Part shown: positions 1 through 12,023 of the stretch, piece after piece
Position numbering within the stretch: the stretch's first letter is position 1
Layout of the letters: every line of letters begins with the position of its first letter
Source of the DNA: Chlorocebus sabaeus
Lineage: Eukaryota > Chordata > Mammalia > Primates > Cercopithecidae
DNA: 64,000 nt
Assembly (NCBI RefSeq): GCF_047675955.1
Contig: NC_132925.1
Location: forward strand, 76,141,622-76,205,621
Direction of reading: 5' to 3'
Notes under the pieces: generated by a model
The model's input: the letters and a program-made list of their open reading frames with translations, nothing else
Told to the model about the DNA's origin: nothing
Database searches by the model: none
Made by a program: the position numbers and the translations under genes

Positions 1-164
1 TTTGTTTTTGAGTTGTAGAAATTCTTTATATATTCTGAGAAAGTTGTGCTTTTGAACATCTCTTTTAATGCTCATAATAACATGAAAAAGAAGTATCATT
101 AACTCAACTTTACATATGAGGACCCTGCAACACACATACAGAAATTAATGTTAGCAATTAATTC
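1..164. other. Unassigned sequence, possible L1 scrap
   Basis: The first 50 bases resemble antisense L1 text (TTTATATATTCTG type) but are too short to assign. Nothing else is visible. Confidence 0.3.
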
Positions 165-540
165 ACTAAATGCATATTTATTGAAGGCTTACTATGGGTC
201 CAACACTATTAATAGCAATGAGAATGCAACGCAATGCTGAGACAAAACTGACAAAGATTCCTGCCCTCTTACAGCATGCATTCTAGTAGGAAGACACAGA
301 AACAAGATTAATAAATAAAATATAGAATACATTAAAGGTGATAAGTTCTAAAGAGAAAACAAAATTGAGCAGGATGGGGAATATGTAATACTGGTGGGGG
401 ATGGGGAGGCCTGCGATTTTAAACAGGTTTGGCAAGGAAGGTCTCCTGACATGATTTTTGACTGAAGACCTAAAGGAAGAGATGGGGGAAGCATGAGAGT
501 GTCTGGGGGAATAACTTTCTAGACAATAAAGAAGTAGAAA
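165..540 (+). repeat. Old interspersed repeat, unnamed recurrent family
   Basis: It starts with an element head of the type 'catatttattgaaggcttactatg' and continues with 'ttcctgccctcttacagcatgcattctagtagg' and a GA-rich body ending near 'ctgggggaataactttctag'. The same order of landmarks recurs at about eight other places in this window. I recognise it as an old mammalian repeat but cannot name the family with confidence. Confidence 0.5.
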
Positions 541-567
541 AAATCAAAAATGTATATCTCTCAGGCT

Positions 568-590
568 CCTAATAATAATAATAATATGCT
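568..590 (+). repeat. (AAT)n short microsatellite
   Basis: A short run of AAT units (five to six copies) followed by a broken copy. Confidence 0.7.
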
Positions 591-812
591 AATAATCACT
601 CTTCTAACCACTGTTATCACTAGTATTTTTCAGCAAATGTGCTGTATAATTTAAATTTTTTTAAATTTTGAGATAATTGCAGATTCACATGCAGTTTCAA
701 AAATGAATGCAGACATCCCACGTACCCTTTACTCAGTTTCCCCAATGATAATATCTTAGTAAATATTATGACCAAGATATTGACATTGATACAGTCAAGA
801 GGAGTATGTCTC

Positions 813-1120
813 CGCCAGGCCCAGTGGCTCACACCTGTAATCCCAGCACTTTGGGAGGCTGAGGTGGGTGGATCACCTGAGGTCAGGAGTTCAAGACCAG
901 CCTGGCCAACATGCTAAAACCCCATCTCTACTAAAAATACAAAGAAAAAAAAATTACCTGGGTTTGGTGGTAGGTACCTGTAATCCCAGCTACTTTTGGA
1001 GGCTGAGGCAGGAGAATTGCTTGAACCTAGCAGGTGGAGGTTGCAGTGAGCTGAGATGGCGCCATTGCCCTCCAGCCTGGGCGACAAGAGCAAAACTCTA
1101 ACTCAAAAAAAAAAAAAAAG
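813..1120 (+). mobile_element. Alu (AluS-type)
   Basis: A full-length dimeric Alu with poly(A) tail. It is flanked by an imperfect TSD, gagtatgtctc at 802-812 and gagtatgcctc at 1126-1136, which places it as an insertion in the old L1. Confidence 0.93.
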
Positions 1121-2150
1121 AGAGAGAGTATGCCTCATGTTGGCCCTTCTTTCCCACCCCCACTTCTCCTTAAACTCTGGCAACCACTAATTTATTCATT
1201 TATTCTATGACTGTGTCATTTCAAGAATGTTATATAGATGGAATCATGCAATATGTAACCTTTTGGGGTTGGATATTTTTCATTCACATAATTCTCTGGA
1301 GATTCACCTAGGTTGTTGCATATTTGTTATTTGTTGTTGCTGAGTAGAATTCCATAGTATGTATGCAGCACTATTTGACTAACCCATTGAAGGACCTCTA
1401 AGTTGTTACCAGTTTTAGGTTACTATGAATAAAGTGTTGCAAATATTAAAGTAAGGTTTTTATGTGAACTTTGGTTTTTATTTCTCTGAGACAAATGCTC
1501 AGATGTGCAATTACTGGGTTGTATGGTAGTCGTATATTTAGTTTTGTTAGAAACTGCCATCACCTTTTCCAGATTGGTTGTGTCGCTTTACATCACCACT
1601 AGCAGTATATGAGTGATCAAGTTTCCTGGAATCTTTGCCTATATTTGGTGTTATTATTATTTTATGTTTTAACCATTCTGATAGTTATGCAGTGATATTT
1701 CACTTTGGTTTTAATATGCATTTCTTTAATTACTAACAATATTGAACATCTTTTGTGTGTTTGTTTGCCATTTGTAGATTTTTTCAGTGATATGATTATT
1801 TCATGTGTTTTGCTAATTTTCTAATAGAATTAAAAAAGTTTTACTGTTGAGTTTTGAAAGTTCTTTATATGTTCTAGCTATTTCTTTGTCAGATATGTGG
1901 TTTGTAACTATTTCTCCGTTGTATAGCTTGTGTTTGCATCCCCTTATGGGACTCTTTCACAAAGCAAAAATTTTCAAATTTTGATGAGATCTGACTTTTT
2001 CAAAATCTCCTTTTATGGACCATCCTCTGGTGCCAAGTCTAAGAATTATTTGTGTAGCTCTCCCATGTATGTTCTAGAAGTTTCATAGTTTTTACATTTT
2101 ACATTAAAATCTGTTATTCATTTTGATTGTTGTTAAAAAATGTGAGACTT

Positions 2151-2471
2151 GGCCAGGTTTGGTGGCTCATGCTTGTAATCCCAGCATTTTGGGAGGCTGA
2201 GGTGGGTGCATCACATGAGGTCAGGAGTTTAAAACCAGCCTGGCCAACATGGTGATAACCCTGTCTCTACTAAAAACACAAAAATTAGCTGGGCATGGTG
2301 GTGGCTACTGGTAATCCCAGTTATTCAGGAGGCTGAAGCAGGAGAATCTCTTGAACCGGGGAGGTGGAGGTTGCAGTGAGTCGAGATCATGACATTGCAC
2401 TCCAGCCTGGGTGACAGAGCAAGACTCTGTCTCAAAGAAAACAGCAACAACAAAAACAGAAAACAAAGATA
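2151..2471 (+). mobile_element. Alu (AluS/J-type)
   Basis: A full-length Alu in the sense direction with an A-rich tail broken by C and G. TSD tgagactt at 2143-2150 and 2472-2479. Confidence 0.92.
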
Positions 2472-2619
2472 TGAGACTTAGGTAGAAATTTTTTTTCATG
2501 CATGTCCAGTAGTTCCAGGACTATTTGTTGTATAGGCTACCCTTTTGCCATGTAATTATTTTTGCGTCTTTGTCAAAAATCAGTTTGACCTTTTTGTATG
2601 GGTCTATTTTGAGTTTCTT

Positions 2620-2940
2620 TTCTTTTCTTTCTTTCTTTCTTTTTTTTTTTTTTTTTTTTTTGAGACGAAATCTCGCTCTTACTCAGGCTGGAGTGCAGTG
2701 GCGCGATCTCGGGTCACTGCAAGCTCCACCTCCTGGGTTCACGCCATTCTCCTGCCTCAGCCTCCCGAGTAGCTGGGACCACAGGCGCTCGCCATCACGC
2801 CCGGCTAATTTTTTGTATTTTTAGTAGAAATGGGGTTTCACCATGTTAGCCAGGATGGTCTCGATCTCCTAGACCTCGTGATCCGCCCACCTCAGCCTCC
2901 CAAAGTGCTGGAATTACAGGCGTGAGCCACTGTGTCCGGC
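2620..2940 (-). mobile_element. Alu, antisense (AluS/Y-type)
   Basis: Begins with a T/C-rich tail and 22-base T run, then the reverse complement of a full Alu. A perfect 16-bp TSD, ctattttgagtttctt, lies at 2604-2619 and 2941-2956. Confidence 0.96.
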
Positions 2941-3149
2941 CTATTTTGAGTTTCTTAATTCTGTTCTGTTGATCTTCATGTCTGTCCCTCCAATTTACTG
3001 CACAGTCTTGATAACTGTGTTATATAAGTTTTGTGACTGGACAGACTAATTCCTCCCAGTTCATTTCTTTTTTTTCCAAAGATGTTTTAGCTATGTCAAT
3101 TCTTTTGTCTTTCCAGATACATTTTAGAATAATCTTGTCTATATCTATC

Positions 3150-3803
3150 TAAAAAAAATCTTCCTCATGAAATCTTTTCCTGTGACTACGTCTTGAATGG
3201 CATTGCTTAGGTTGTCTTCCAGATTTTTATAGTTTTGGGTTTTACATTTAAGTCTTTAATCCATCTTGAGTTACTTTTGTATATTGCGTAAGAATGGGGC
3301 TCAGTTTCAACCTTCTGCATATGGTTAGCCAGTTATCCCAGCACCATTTATTGAGTAGGGATTCCTTTCTCCATCGATTATTTTTGTTAGGTTTGTCAAA
3401 GATACTAGATAAAGAAAATGTAATACATATACACCATGGAATACTATGCAGTCATAAAAATGAATGCACTCATGTCTTTTGCAGGAACATAAATGGAGTT
3501 GGGGGGCGTTACCCTTAGCAAACTAACTCAGGAAGAGAAAACCAAATACTGTATGTTCTCATTTATAAGTGGGAGCTAAATGATGAGAACACATGGACAC
3601 TTAGAGGGGAACACACACTGGGACTTTATGGGAGGTGGAGGGTGGGAGATGGGAGAGGATCAGAAAAAATAATGAGTGGGTACTAGGCTTAATACCTGGG
3701 TGATTAAATAATCTGTACAACAAACCCCTATGACACAAGTTTATGGATGTAACAAACTTGCACTTGTACCCCTGAACTTAAAATAAAAGTTAAAAAAAAA
3801 AAA
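3150..3803 (+). mobile_element. L1 3' end with 5' inversion
   Basis: Bases from about 3150 to 3402 read as antisense L1 ORF2 text. From about 3403 the strand flips and the sequence reads as the sense L1 3' end (ggaatactatgcagtcat, then gtgggagctaaatgatgag) through a poly(A) tail at 3792-3803. This is the layout of a twin-primed L1 insertion. Left edge is approximate because it lies in older L1 text of the same strand. Confidence 0.75.
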
Positions 3804-3991
3804 CATTAGGGGGAGTTTCATAGGAATTGAATTAAAGTTGTATAGGAAGGGAAGGAAAGTCTATTGTAATTACCCATAGTTTTCCTTATTGTGTTCCCTT
3901 TCTCATCCTGATGTTTAAAATTCTTTCTCTCATAGTTTCCATTATGTTTAGATAATGTCCTTTAATCATTCTATTAGGGCAGGTCTGCCTG

Positions 3992-4350
3992 TGTATTAGT
4001 CTGTTTTCATACTGTTGTAAAGATACTACCTGAGACTGGGTAATTTATAAACAAAGGAGGTTTAATTGACTCGGAGTTCCGCATGGCTGGGGAGGCCTCA
4101 GGAAACTTACAATCATGGCAGAAGTGGAAGTAGGCACGTTCTTCACAAGGCTGCAGGAGAGAGAAGAAAGCAGGCAAAACTGCCACTTATAAAACCATCA
4201 AATCTTGCAAGAACTCACTCACTGTCACTAGAACAGCATGGGGAAACTGTCCCTATGATCCAGTCACCTCCCACCGGGTCTCTCCCTTGACATGTGGGGA
4301 TTACAATTAGAGATGAGATTTGGGTAGGGACACAGAGCCAAACCATATCA
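3992..4350 (-). mobile_element. MaLR solo LTR (THE1/MST-type), antisense
   Basis: Runs from TGTATTAGTCTG to CCATATCA, the reverse complement of the THE1/MST LTR termini, with the 'cctgagactgggtaattta' and 'gacatgtggggatta' blocks in the expected order. It is 359 bp long. Flanking pentamers gcctg and gctgg are only a partial match for a 5-bp TSD. No internal MaLR sequence is next to it. Confidence 0.92.
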
Positions 4351-5450
4351 GCTGGCAACAAATTCTTTTAGTTTTCCTTTCTCCTGGAATGTCTGCATTT
4401 CTCCTTCATTCTTGAAGGTTATTACCACTGGATATAGGATTTGGGGATAATAGTTGTTTTTTTTCAGTACTTGAAAAAGGTCCCTTTTCCTCCTGGCCTC
4501 TGTGGTTTCTGATGAGAAATCCAGTGGTATTCTAACTGTTTTTGCCCTATGGGTAATATGCTGTTTCTCTCTCACTGCTTCCATTTTTAAAACATTGTCT
4601 TTAGTTTTTAACGTTTGAGTATAATACATCTTGTTGTGGATGTCTCCCCTAATTTGGAGTTCTCTCAGCTTTTGAATCTACAGATTTGTATCTTTTTCCA
4701 AATATGGGAAGTCTCCAGTCATTATTTCTTCTTGTATTTTTCAGTCTTCCACCTTCTTTTCCTCTCTCCTTCCAGGGCTTTGATAACACGAATGTTAGAT
4801 CTTTTGATATGGTCTCATAGGTACCTAAAGTGCTGTTAATTTTTTAAAGTTTATTTTCTCCCTATTGCTTAGATTGCATCATTTATGTTGTTTTATCTTA
4901 AAGTTCACTGATTCTTTCCTCTGCTCTCTTAATTCTGCTGTTGAGGAAAAGTTAAGTTATTGTATTTTTCAGTTCTAAGATTTCCATTTGCTGCTTCTTT
5001 GTAGCTTATGTTTCTTTACTGAGATTCTCTATTTTTAAAACTTATTTCAGGTATGAAAACATTTTTTACTATGACTTCTCTAAAATCTGTGTCAGATAAT
5101 TCTCACATCTTTGTCATTTAGTTTGAAATCTTTGTGGTTTTTGATATGATGGGTGATTTTTAAAAATTGAAACCTGGATATTTTGGTCATTATGAGACTT
5201 CTAATTTAATTTAAACCTTCTATTTTAACCAGCCTCCTCTGTACTTCCTCAGCAAAGAAATGTGGAGGTTGTCACTTCTTTACTGCCAGGTACAGGTAGA
5301 TGTCTTAGTTGGGGGGCTTCTTGTTACTTCTGCTTGGGAGTAAGTATTGTGGCTTCCTCCTATGCCTCCATGGATGTTTTCCTGGCTGGGAATGATCTGC
5401 ACTGGTATGGTCTTGTCTTTATAATGGGGCCTTGCAATTAAAATCCTATG

Positions 5451-5731
5451 CTATGTTCTCTCTTATAAGTGAGAGCTAAGCACTGGGTACTCATGGACAT
5501 AAAGATGAGAACAATAGACACTGGGGACTACGCGGGGCGGGGGAGTGGGGGGTGGGCAGGGGGAAGAAGGAGGAGGGCATGGGCTGAAAAACTACCTATT
5601 GGGTACCATGCTTGCTGCCTGGGTGATGGGATCATTTGTACCCCCAACCTCCACATCACGCAATATACCCATGTAATAAACCTGCACATGTACCCCCCGA
5701 ATCTAAAATAAAGGTTGAAATAAAAAGAAAG
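5451..5731 (+). mobile_element. L1 3' end, strongly 5'-truncated
   Basis: Contains the L1 3' tail motifs (cttataagtgagagctaag, a GC-rich G-stretch, then cctgcacatgtacc) and an A-rich end. TSD with one mismatch, aaatcctatg at 5441-5450 and aactcctatg at 5732-5741. Confidence 0.88.
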
Positions 5732-5741
5732 AACTCCTATG

Positions 5742-8125
5742 TTGACAGCCAGTATACCCATAAAAATGAGGAGAGAGTCAGGCTTTATGGAACTAGTAAA
5801 CATCAGAATTAGACTCCCTCATGTTCCGTAGTTTATATAACATTTTTTTTTTTAGTGGTTTGTCTCTTTTCAATAAAACAGCTCTTTTGGATGTGTCACC
5901 CGGAGCCAGTAGGCACAAAGCAGAGGGTCCACTTGCCAGGCCCATTCCCTCTCTTTGGTTGGGCATTGGCAAAACAACTTGGAAAGACTATGTCTTTATC
6001 ATTGGCCCACCCGGTAAAGTTGGCAGCAGCTGGCCTAACGCATTTAAATGCCTGTCTGATTTAGTGGAAATCAAATTTCGGAATAAAGATGTTCAACATT
6101 GTATTGATCTGAGCTTTAATTATCTTGCAACGTAATGGGAGAAAAAGCAAGAACCTTTAATTTTCTGTTGGTGACTGTCATTATGCAGCCCTTTCTGATG
6201 CTCACTTGAGAGGGAGAAACTGGTTCTGATGATTGCCAAGGCAGTCTGGGGCCTCTCTCATGAATAAAACATGCCATGTAATTGTAGTGATACAGCCAAC
6301 ACACCTATATATGTAGAATCAATGCTTATTATCCCATCAATTAAAACAGACAATTAAACAAGATTTTAGGCTTTGCTCCTGTTGGTAATCCACCACTCAC
6401 TAAGAGGGTCTGGAATCTCTTTGGAAAAACATAGGTTCTTAATTTAGGATTTTAATGCCCACAGAGTGTGGAATCTAAGCAAGAATGCTCTGCTTTGCTT
6501 AAAGAGGTTTGACTGAAAAATGGAAGGAATTATTCACCCTGACAAGGAAATGCTCACTTCCATTTTCCTGAAATGGTAGCTTATGTAGGGAAAGGGCTTA
6601 CTTTCAGAGTAATCTGAAAAGGTTTAACTGTATACATTCAAACTTTCAATTTTGAAAAATAAAAAACACATGTACATGCTGTATCTATGTAAAGAGGTAG
6701 ATAGTGAAACATTTCCATCCTATTCCTGTTCCCCATCTACCCAGCTCTGTTCTTCCAGTTATAATCATATTAGACTAAATTAGTTATAAAGTCTGAATTT
6801 CCTTTTTTTTCCCAAGAAAATTCCATGTGTGATTTTCCTACAGAATCAAGATTGTTTTAATTTCTTCAGGGGATAAGGCACAGAATAAGTGAAGACATGC
6901 ATTTATAACTATAAAACCAGGTATCCAATGGAGGCATGATGGAGTGCTGGTTTCCCTTCCTCTCTCTTACAGAGAGGATCTTACATAGGCCATGGCCCCA
7001 CTGCCTGATTTCTAATGAGCCATTTTTCTGTGCCTCTGAGAGTGGGAGAAGTCGCAGAGCTGCTTAGCTCTGTATCTCGAGGTGTTTGGAGCCCTCACTA
7101 TTGTCCCGGTGGTGGTCTTGGCTGTCCTCTCTTCTGACCTAACAGTTAGCCCTTTCCTCGCTGCTCTGTTGCACGTCTATTTGTATCTACTCCTGCCTTC
7201 CCCCAAGGAACTGAAGTGCCCTACCTGCACTCAGACCTTTATTTTTCTCAGTTTATGTCTCTAGCACATGACTTTTCAAACCCAGTGGAAGCTTTTTCCA
7301 TGCTGGTGTCAGAGTTTGACACTAATCTGTACTGAAGAAGTAAAATACAATGTGCTATAAATTTTTATTGGTGCTACTGTGTGGAAGAGAATGTGATTTA
7401 ACCTGGAGAGATATGGATTTCCAGAATACCAGCAATATTTATTTTTTAGAGCTTTTGTTTCACTCTATTTTGGAACTCATTCCTGCCATAATGTGCATAT
7501 GGGGTTTAAAAAATAGATATTGTGTTGGTGAAACTGTCCTTTTAAAACTCAAAACAGCTGGCAATATGTCTTCCTTGTGGTATGTTTGGAATTGGGCAGA
7601 CACAAGTAGAGATAAACTAATTGTAAACCAAAATAGCCAATCTTGAGTCCAACAGAGCTATTAATACACTCAAGAATCTATTTGGGGGATTCTAATTTCC
7701 CTAACAAAATATGTTCTCCTGAGATCTGACTTAGGAAAACAGGCATCAGCAAGTTCACTTGAACTCCTCAGCACTTGTCGTGATAATAAATTGTTACATG
7801 ACTCATCTACCCATTCAAATTCCACTACAATTCTAAGTTGGTAAACACTTTGTAGGTTTCTGGGAGCACAGGGTACCTAAAAATAACACCCAAATAAGGA
7901 TTAATTGGTACCTCAGATAACTCCACCTGACTATCATTGACACTGCCGATCAGCAGGAATTCCTGTCTCTTTATAAACTCTGAGATTTCTTTTCAAATGC
8001 CTAATTTGGAGCAGGTGTTACTTTTGGGAGGAATGCACTGGAACACACTTTGGAACCATTTCTTCATAGGTGCATGAGTTAGAATAAGTCTTCGCTTTTT
8101 ATTACATTCATGCATCCATCTGTTT
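5742..8125. other. Unique-looking intergenic sequence
   Basis: I see no named repeat and no convincing exon. A 104-codon ATG frame at 5821-6135 on the plus strand lacks any family resemblance (see findings). T-rich and A-rich runs near 5845 and 6655 are short. Confidence 0.5.
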
Positions 8126-8330
8126 CCTTCCTTCCTTCTTTCCTTCCTTCCTTCCTTCCTGCCTGCCTGCCTTCCTTCCTTCTTCCCTTCCTTCCTTCCT
8201 TCCTGCCTGCCTTCCTTCCTTCCTTCCGTCCTTCCTTCCTTCCTTCTTTTCCTTCCTTTCTTTATTCCTTCCTTCCTTCCTTCCTTCCCTCCTTCCTTCC
8301 TTCCTTCCTTCCTTCCTTCCGTCTTCCTTA
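8126..8330. repeat. (CCTT)n tetranucleotide tract
   Basis: About 200 bp of TTCC/CCTT units with interspersed CCTG, CTTT and CGTC variants. It makes long KEGR- or FLPS-type frames on both strands which are artefacts. Confidence 0.97.
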
Positions 8331-8374
8331 CCAGAGTCAGTCATCATTTGGCATTCAAATCAACACGGGTTAAA

Positions 8375-8910
8375 TGCCAATTGTGTTTCAGGCACTGTGC
8401 CAAGGCCTTGGGGCTACAAATAGGTTCCTGCCTTCATGATGTTTCCATTTTAGTAGGGAGACAGACCTGTAAACAAACATGAACACTACTGACTTTGATG
8501 ACAGAATCTGACACATTGTGGATGGAGTAGCATGGGTTGACATGTTTAGACAGGTGGCCACTTTAGGTTGAGGTATCAGGGAGGGCCATTCTGATTACAT
8601 TTGAGCTAAGTCCTGAACCATGGAAGAGTCAGTCATGTGAAGCGCTGGGGGAAGAGCATTCTAGGCAGAGAGAATGGCATGTGCAAAGTTTTGAGGCATG
8701 GAAAGGAGGCCACTGGGGCTGTAGCAGAGTAACTGAGAAACTGAGGGGTGACTTTCTCTGTCATGCTTGGAAGACTTGCATTTATCCTGAGGGCAGTGGG
8801 GAATTGTAGAAGTATTGCAGACGTGTTTAGAAAGTGGAGAATGGATTACAGTGAAGGATGGATCAGGATGGTATGGGAACAGGTAGGGACTTAGGTTTCA
8901 GATTGCTAAA
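8375..8910 (+). repeat. Old interspersed repeat, unnamed recurrent family
   Basis: Head 'tttcaggcactgtgccaagg', then 'cttcatgatgtttccattttagtaggg', 'gaagagcattctaggcagag' and 'aggccactggggctgtagc', the same order of landmarks as the copies at 51075 and 60030. Confidence 0.5.
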
Positions 8911-9269
8911 ATGGTTGACCTGTGATGAACATCAGAAATAAGGCATTTGCACCAGGAATGGCCAGAGATTGAGGGAGAATAAGGGGACAGGTGGGGTACG
9001 GGAGAAGAAGAAACTAAAACGGCCTCTAGCTTGTTGGCTTAGGTAACTGACTATGGAATTGTTAGAGGTTCTCTGTGACTTATACAAGTTGAGGAAACAA
9101 GAGGGGTAACAGGCTTGCTGAGAAATGGAAAGGCAAAGAGGAGGAAGACAGCAGGCAAGTGCAGACAAAATGGCTGCAGGGACTTTCACAGAAACACCCA
9201 GGAGGCAGCTGAATAAAACCTCTTGATGGTTTCTCCCAATCCATATAGAAGACCTGGGCTGGAGACAGA

Positions 9270-9560
9270 GATGTCAGAATTCATTCATTCAGAATTCATT
9301 CACCAGACCCTGTGCTAGGGTTCAGGGACACTAAGGTGAATAAGACACTTCTTCCGAATGAAAAAAATCGTCTGGAGTCCAGACGTGAGAAAAATAAAAG
9401 GTGACGGAAGAGTTGGTAATGTTCTAAGTGCATATACAAGGACAAGCAGTTTGCTCTAACTGGGGAGGTCCAAGTGGCTTTGTAAAGGAGAGTCCTCGAA
9501 CTAGAAAAAAGCATTCCAGGTAAGAGGAACAGCATTTACAAAGGCATAAAGCAGAAGTGC
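9270..9560 (+). repeat. Old interspersed repeat, unnamed recurrent family
   Basis: Second copy less than 400 bp from the one ending near 8910. It has 'attcattcaccagaccctgtg', a diverged middle and 'gcattccaggtaagaggaac'. Confidence 0.45.
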
Positions 9561-10214
9561 AAGGTGTGACTGGCATGTGTGTGTGTGCATGTACATATGC
9601 ATCTGGGAACATCCAGGGAAGTGGCTGGAGATGCACCAATGCCTTAAAGCAGCGACTACAAGCTCATACGGCTTCTGGGGCCAAGCATGCATGCAGTGAA
9701 TCAATGAAGGTGGCTGGAGGGGAGACTATAGGGAATGGTGGCACCTTCATCATCCTGGAGAGTATATGCTCCCTCTGACAAGACCAGAAACCTCAACTTC
9801 AGCTAACTACTTCCAGGGAGAAAGATGTTGGGACTTCTGAGTCTTCTACAAAAGTCAGAAATATAAAATCACTTCGATTTTGAATATTGACCCTTGATTC
9901 AAAATAATTTAAAAACACTGCGCCAGATGAAACATGCCTGTCAACTGAGTGAGACTGATGATTGGCAACCTCTGCACTATCGATAAAGGAGTTGCTTTCA
10001 TACCATTCTGTGCTTTCTCAACTGGGCAGAATAGAGCTAGTTATAGCCTTGCCGAAGTCAGTAAACCAAGACACTGGGGTACCAGGTAACATTTCCAGGA
10101 GCACTAGAACACAGCAATTGACTTCCCCTAGTGTTAAGTGAATACCTACTGTGGACTCAGTGACATTCTTTCTCAACTCTTGAAAAATGTGCCCAAAATG
10201 TAGGTTCACCTGTT
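9561..10214. other. Unassigned intergenic sequence
   Basis: A short GT-rich stretch (9578-9590) is the only simple sequence. No repeat family or exon recognised. Confidence 0.4.
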
Positions 10215-10430
10215 AGAGCTACACTGCTCAATAGGGTACCCACTAGCTATATGTGGCAATTTAAATTTCGATTTAAATTAACTAAAATTAAAAATCCACC
10301 TCCTTAGTCCTACTGACCACATTGCAACTACTTAACAGCTAGCTACTTGTGGCTAGTGGCTACCATACTGGACAGTGGAAGTTTTGAACACTTTTATCAC
10401 TGTAGAAATTTCTATTGAACAGTACTGCAC
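10215..10430. mobile_element. hAT-type MITE copy, diverged
   Basis: Ends resemble an inverted pair (cactgctcaataggg near 10223; ctattgaacagtactg near 10412) around 'cttgtggctagtggctacc'. The same family recurs at about 36850-37140. I assign it to non-autonomous hAT-type DNA transposons by the inverted ends, without naming the subfamily. Confidence 0.5.
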
Positions 10431-10459
10431 TAGATTTAAAATTCTATATGGATGTAGAA

Positions 10460-10555
10460 TGTGTCCACTTTATCCACTGCTGTATTTAGGGTAATAGGTA
10501 TGTAGTATTGAGCACATAGGAGCTCAACAAACATGAGTTGATTGATTTTTAATTG
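10460..10555 (+). repeat. L2 3' end fragment
   Basis: Matches the L2 tail pattern 'cacataggagctcaacaaacatgag' just before a non-repeat segment. Confidence 0.5.
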
Positions 10556-10984
10556 GCTGAGGTGCTGTTCTGTGAGAGCCAGCTCCATTCAAAAAGTGAA
10601 CTCAGGCAATATATTTACGTGTAGACACAAAACATTTTTTAAAAAAACTATTTTGTATGCATCTTTCTAAAATCTAATTCTGTACTGTTTGTGTTATTTT
10701 AGATAGGAATAATCTGAAACAATTGAAGGATTACATAGTTTTCATGTTCCCTTGGCAGTCCTTACCCTGAATGGTTTGATGTTCCAAAATTTCTGAACAG
10801 TTATGGCTAAGAAAGTGGAGACATGCTCAGGCTTGGGGGCCATTATTCCGTATACTGTATGTTTGCAACAATGGATAGAGTTGGCATGCTTTCTCAAAGC
10901 CTCCTAGAATGAGGAAAGACATAGCATTCATCCAGAGTATAGAAAATATCTAACAATCATACATTGCCACTAGGGGAAACAGCA

Positions 10985-11400
10985 ATGCTTAAGAGCTTCT
11001 ACTGTGGATCAGAAAAAAGATTCAAAATGTGGCTTTGCCACTTAAAACTGATACCACCAAATCACACTATAGGATGTGTGATTCTCCTTTATTTTCCCAA
11101 ATCACGCTATAGGATGAGTACTGTTGTTATTCCCATTAAACAAAAAAGGAAACCGAGGCATAGAGAGGTTAAATACTCTCCCAAGACCGCACAGCTAATA
11201 CCTGGGGTGGAGTTGTGCTGCAAACCCAGGTAGTCTGACTCCAAGGTCAGTTTTCTTAACCACGGTGCTACCGTGTCTCTCATTTTTGCCAGGTTTACTT
11301 ACCTTCTCTGTGCCTCAGCTTCCTTACCTGTAAAACAGGAATAATGTTATATAGTTCACACAATATGTTGCAAGGCATAGTGTCTACCAGCCACTGTTGG
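10985..11400 (+). repeat. MIR, sense, split by another MIR
   Basis: Head at about 10985-11057 (aagagcttctactgtgg, ggctttgccactta) and body at about 11290-11400 (cttctctgtgcctcagcttcc, cctgtaaaacagg) are consecutive parts of MIR. The interval between holds an antisense MIR at 11110-11285. Confidence 0.65.
11110..11285 (-). repeat. MIR, antisense, inside a sense MIR
   Basis: Contains 'gaggcatagagaggttaaat' and 'gtagtctgactccaaggtc', the antisense MIR core and 5' part. Confidence 0.8.
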
Positions 11401-11624
11401 ATCTGTTTATTTTTAGATAAAGGAATTTACTAAAATACAAAATTATGCTCATTCTCATAATATAAATGCATTTAAACAATAAGGCTATTATATTTTTTTC
11501 ACCTATCAGACTGGTAAAAACAAAAAAAACTTAGATAATAATTCAGCAAAAGAAGTGGATAAAGAGGTAGGCCTGTACACTGCTGCTGGTCGGGAAGTAA
11601 TTGGTATCACCTCTAAAGAAGGTA
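11401..11624. other. Unassigned intergenic sequence
   Basis: AT-rich with short A runs. Nothing recognisable. Confidence 0.4.
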
Positions 11625-12023
11625 TGTTAGTCTGCTTGGGCTGCTGTAACAAAAAACCACAGGCTGGGCTGCTTAACCAATAGAAATTTATTTTCTCACA
11701 CTTCTGGAAGCTGAAAGTCCAAGATCAAGGTGCCAGTAAACTTGGTTCCTGGTGATGTCTCTCTTATTAGCTTGCGGACAGCTACCTTCTTGCTGTGTCC
11801 TCATATGACTTTTCCTCTGTGCTCAAGGGAGAGACAGAGATCTCTGGAGTCTCTTTCTCTTCTTATAGGGACCAGTCCTGTTAGATTAGGGACCCATTTT
11901 TACATCTTCATTTCATCTTAATTACTTAAGGGCCTCCTTAAGGCCCTGCCTGCAAAATACAGTCACATTGAGGGTTAGGGCTTTGACATATGGATTTTGG
12001 GGAAATACAACTCAGTTTATAGC
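11625..12023 (-). mobile_element. MaLR solo LTR (MLT1/MSTD-type), antisense
   Basis: Starts TGTTAGTCTGCTTGGGCTGC and ends near ATAGCA with the blocks 'acttctggaagctgaaagtcc', 'cttcttgctgtgtcctcata' and 'gggttagggctttgacatat' in antisense LTR order. It is 399 bp, with no internal region next to it. A TSD was not evident. Confidence 0.88.

Larger units (their letters stand above)
655..5450 (-). repeat. Old L1 (L1M-type), antisense, broken by younger insertions
   Basis: Pieces at about 655-812, 1126-2150, 2472-2619, 2941-3150, 3804-3991 and 4351-5450 read as consecutive antisense L1 text. Landmarks are 'cccagtttcc' near 737, 'gaatggaatcatgcaatatgtaacc'-type text near 1240, 'ctgagtagaattccatagtatg' near 1340, and the 'gatgagaaatccag' and 'gatatggtctcatagg' blocks near 4510 and 4805. 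Three Alus, one younger L1 and one MaLR LTR interrupt it. The subfamily is not resolved and the far end may include a second old L1. Confidence 0.7.

Noticed and set aside
8108..8373. KEGR- and FLPS-repeat frames on both strands
   Set aside because: Pure translation of the CCTT microsatellite.
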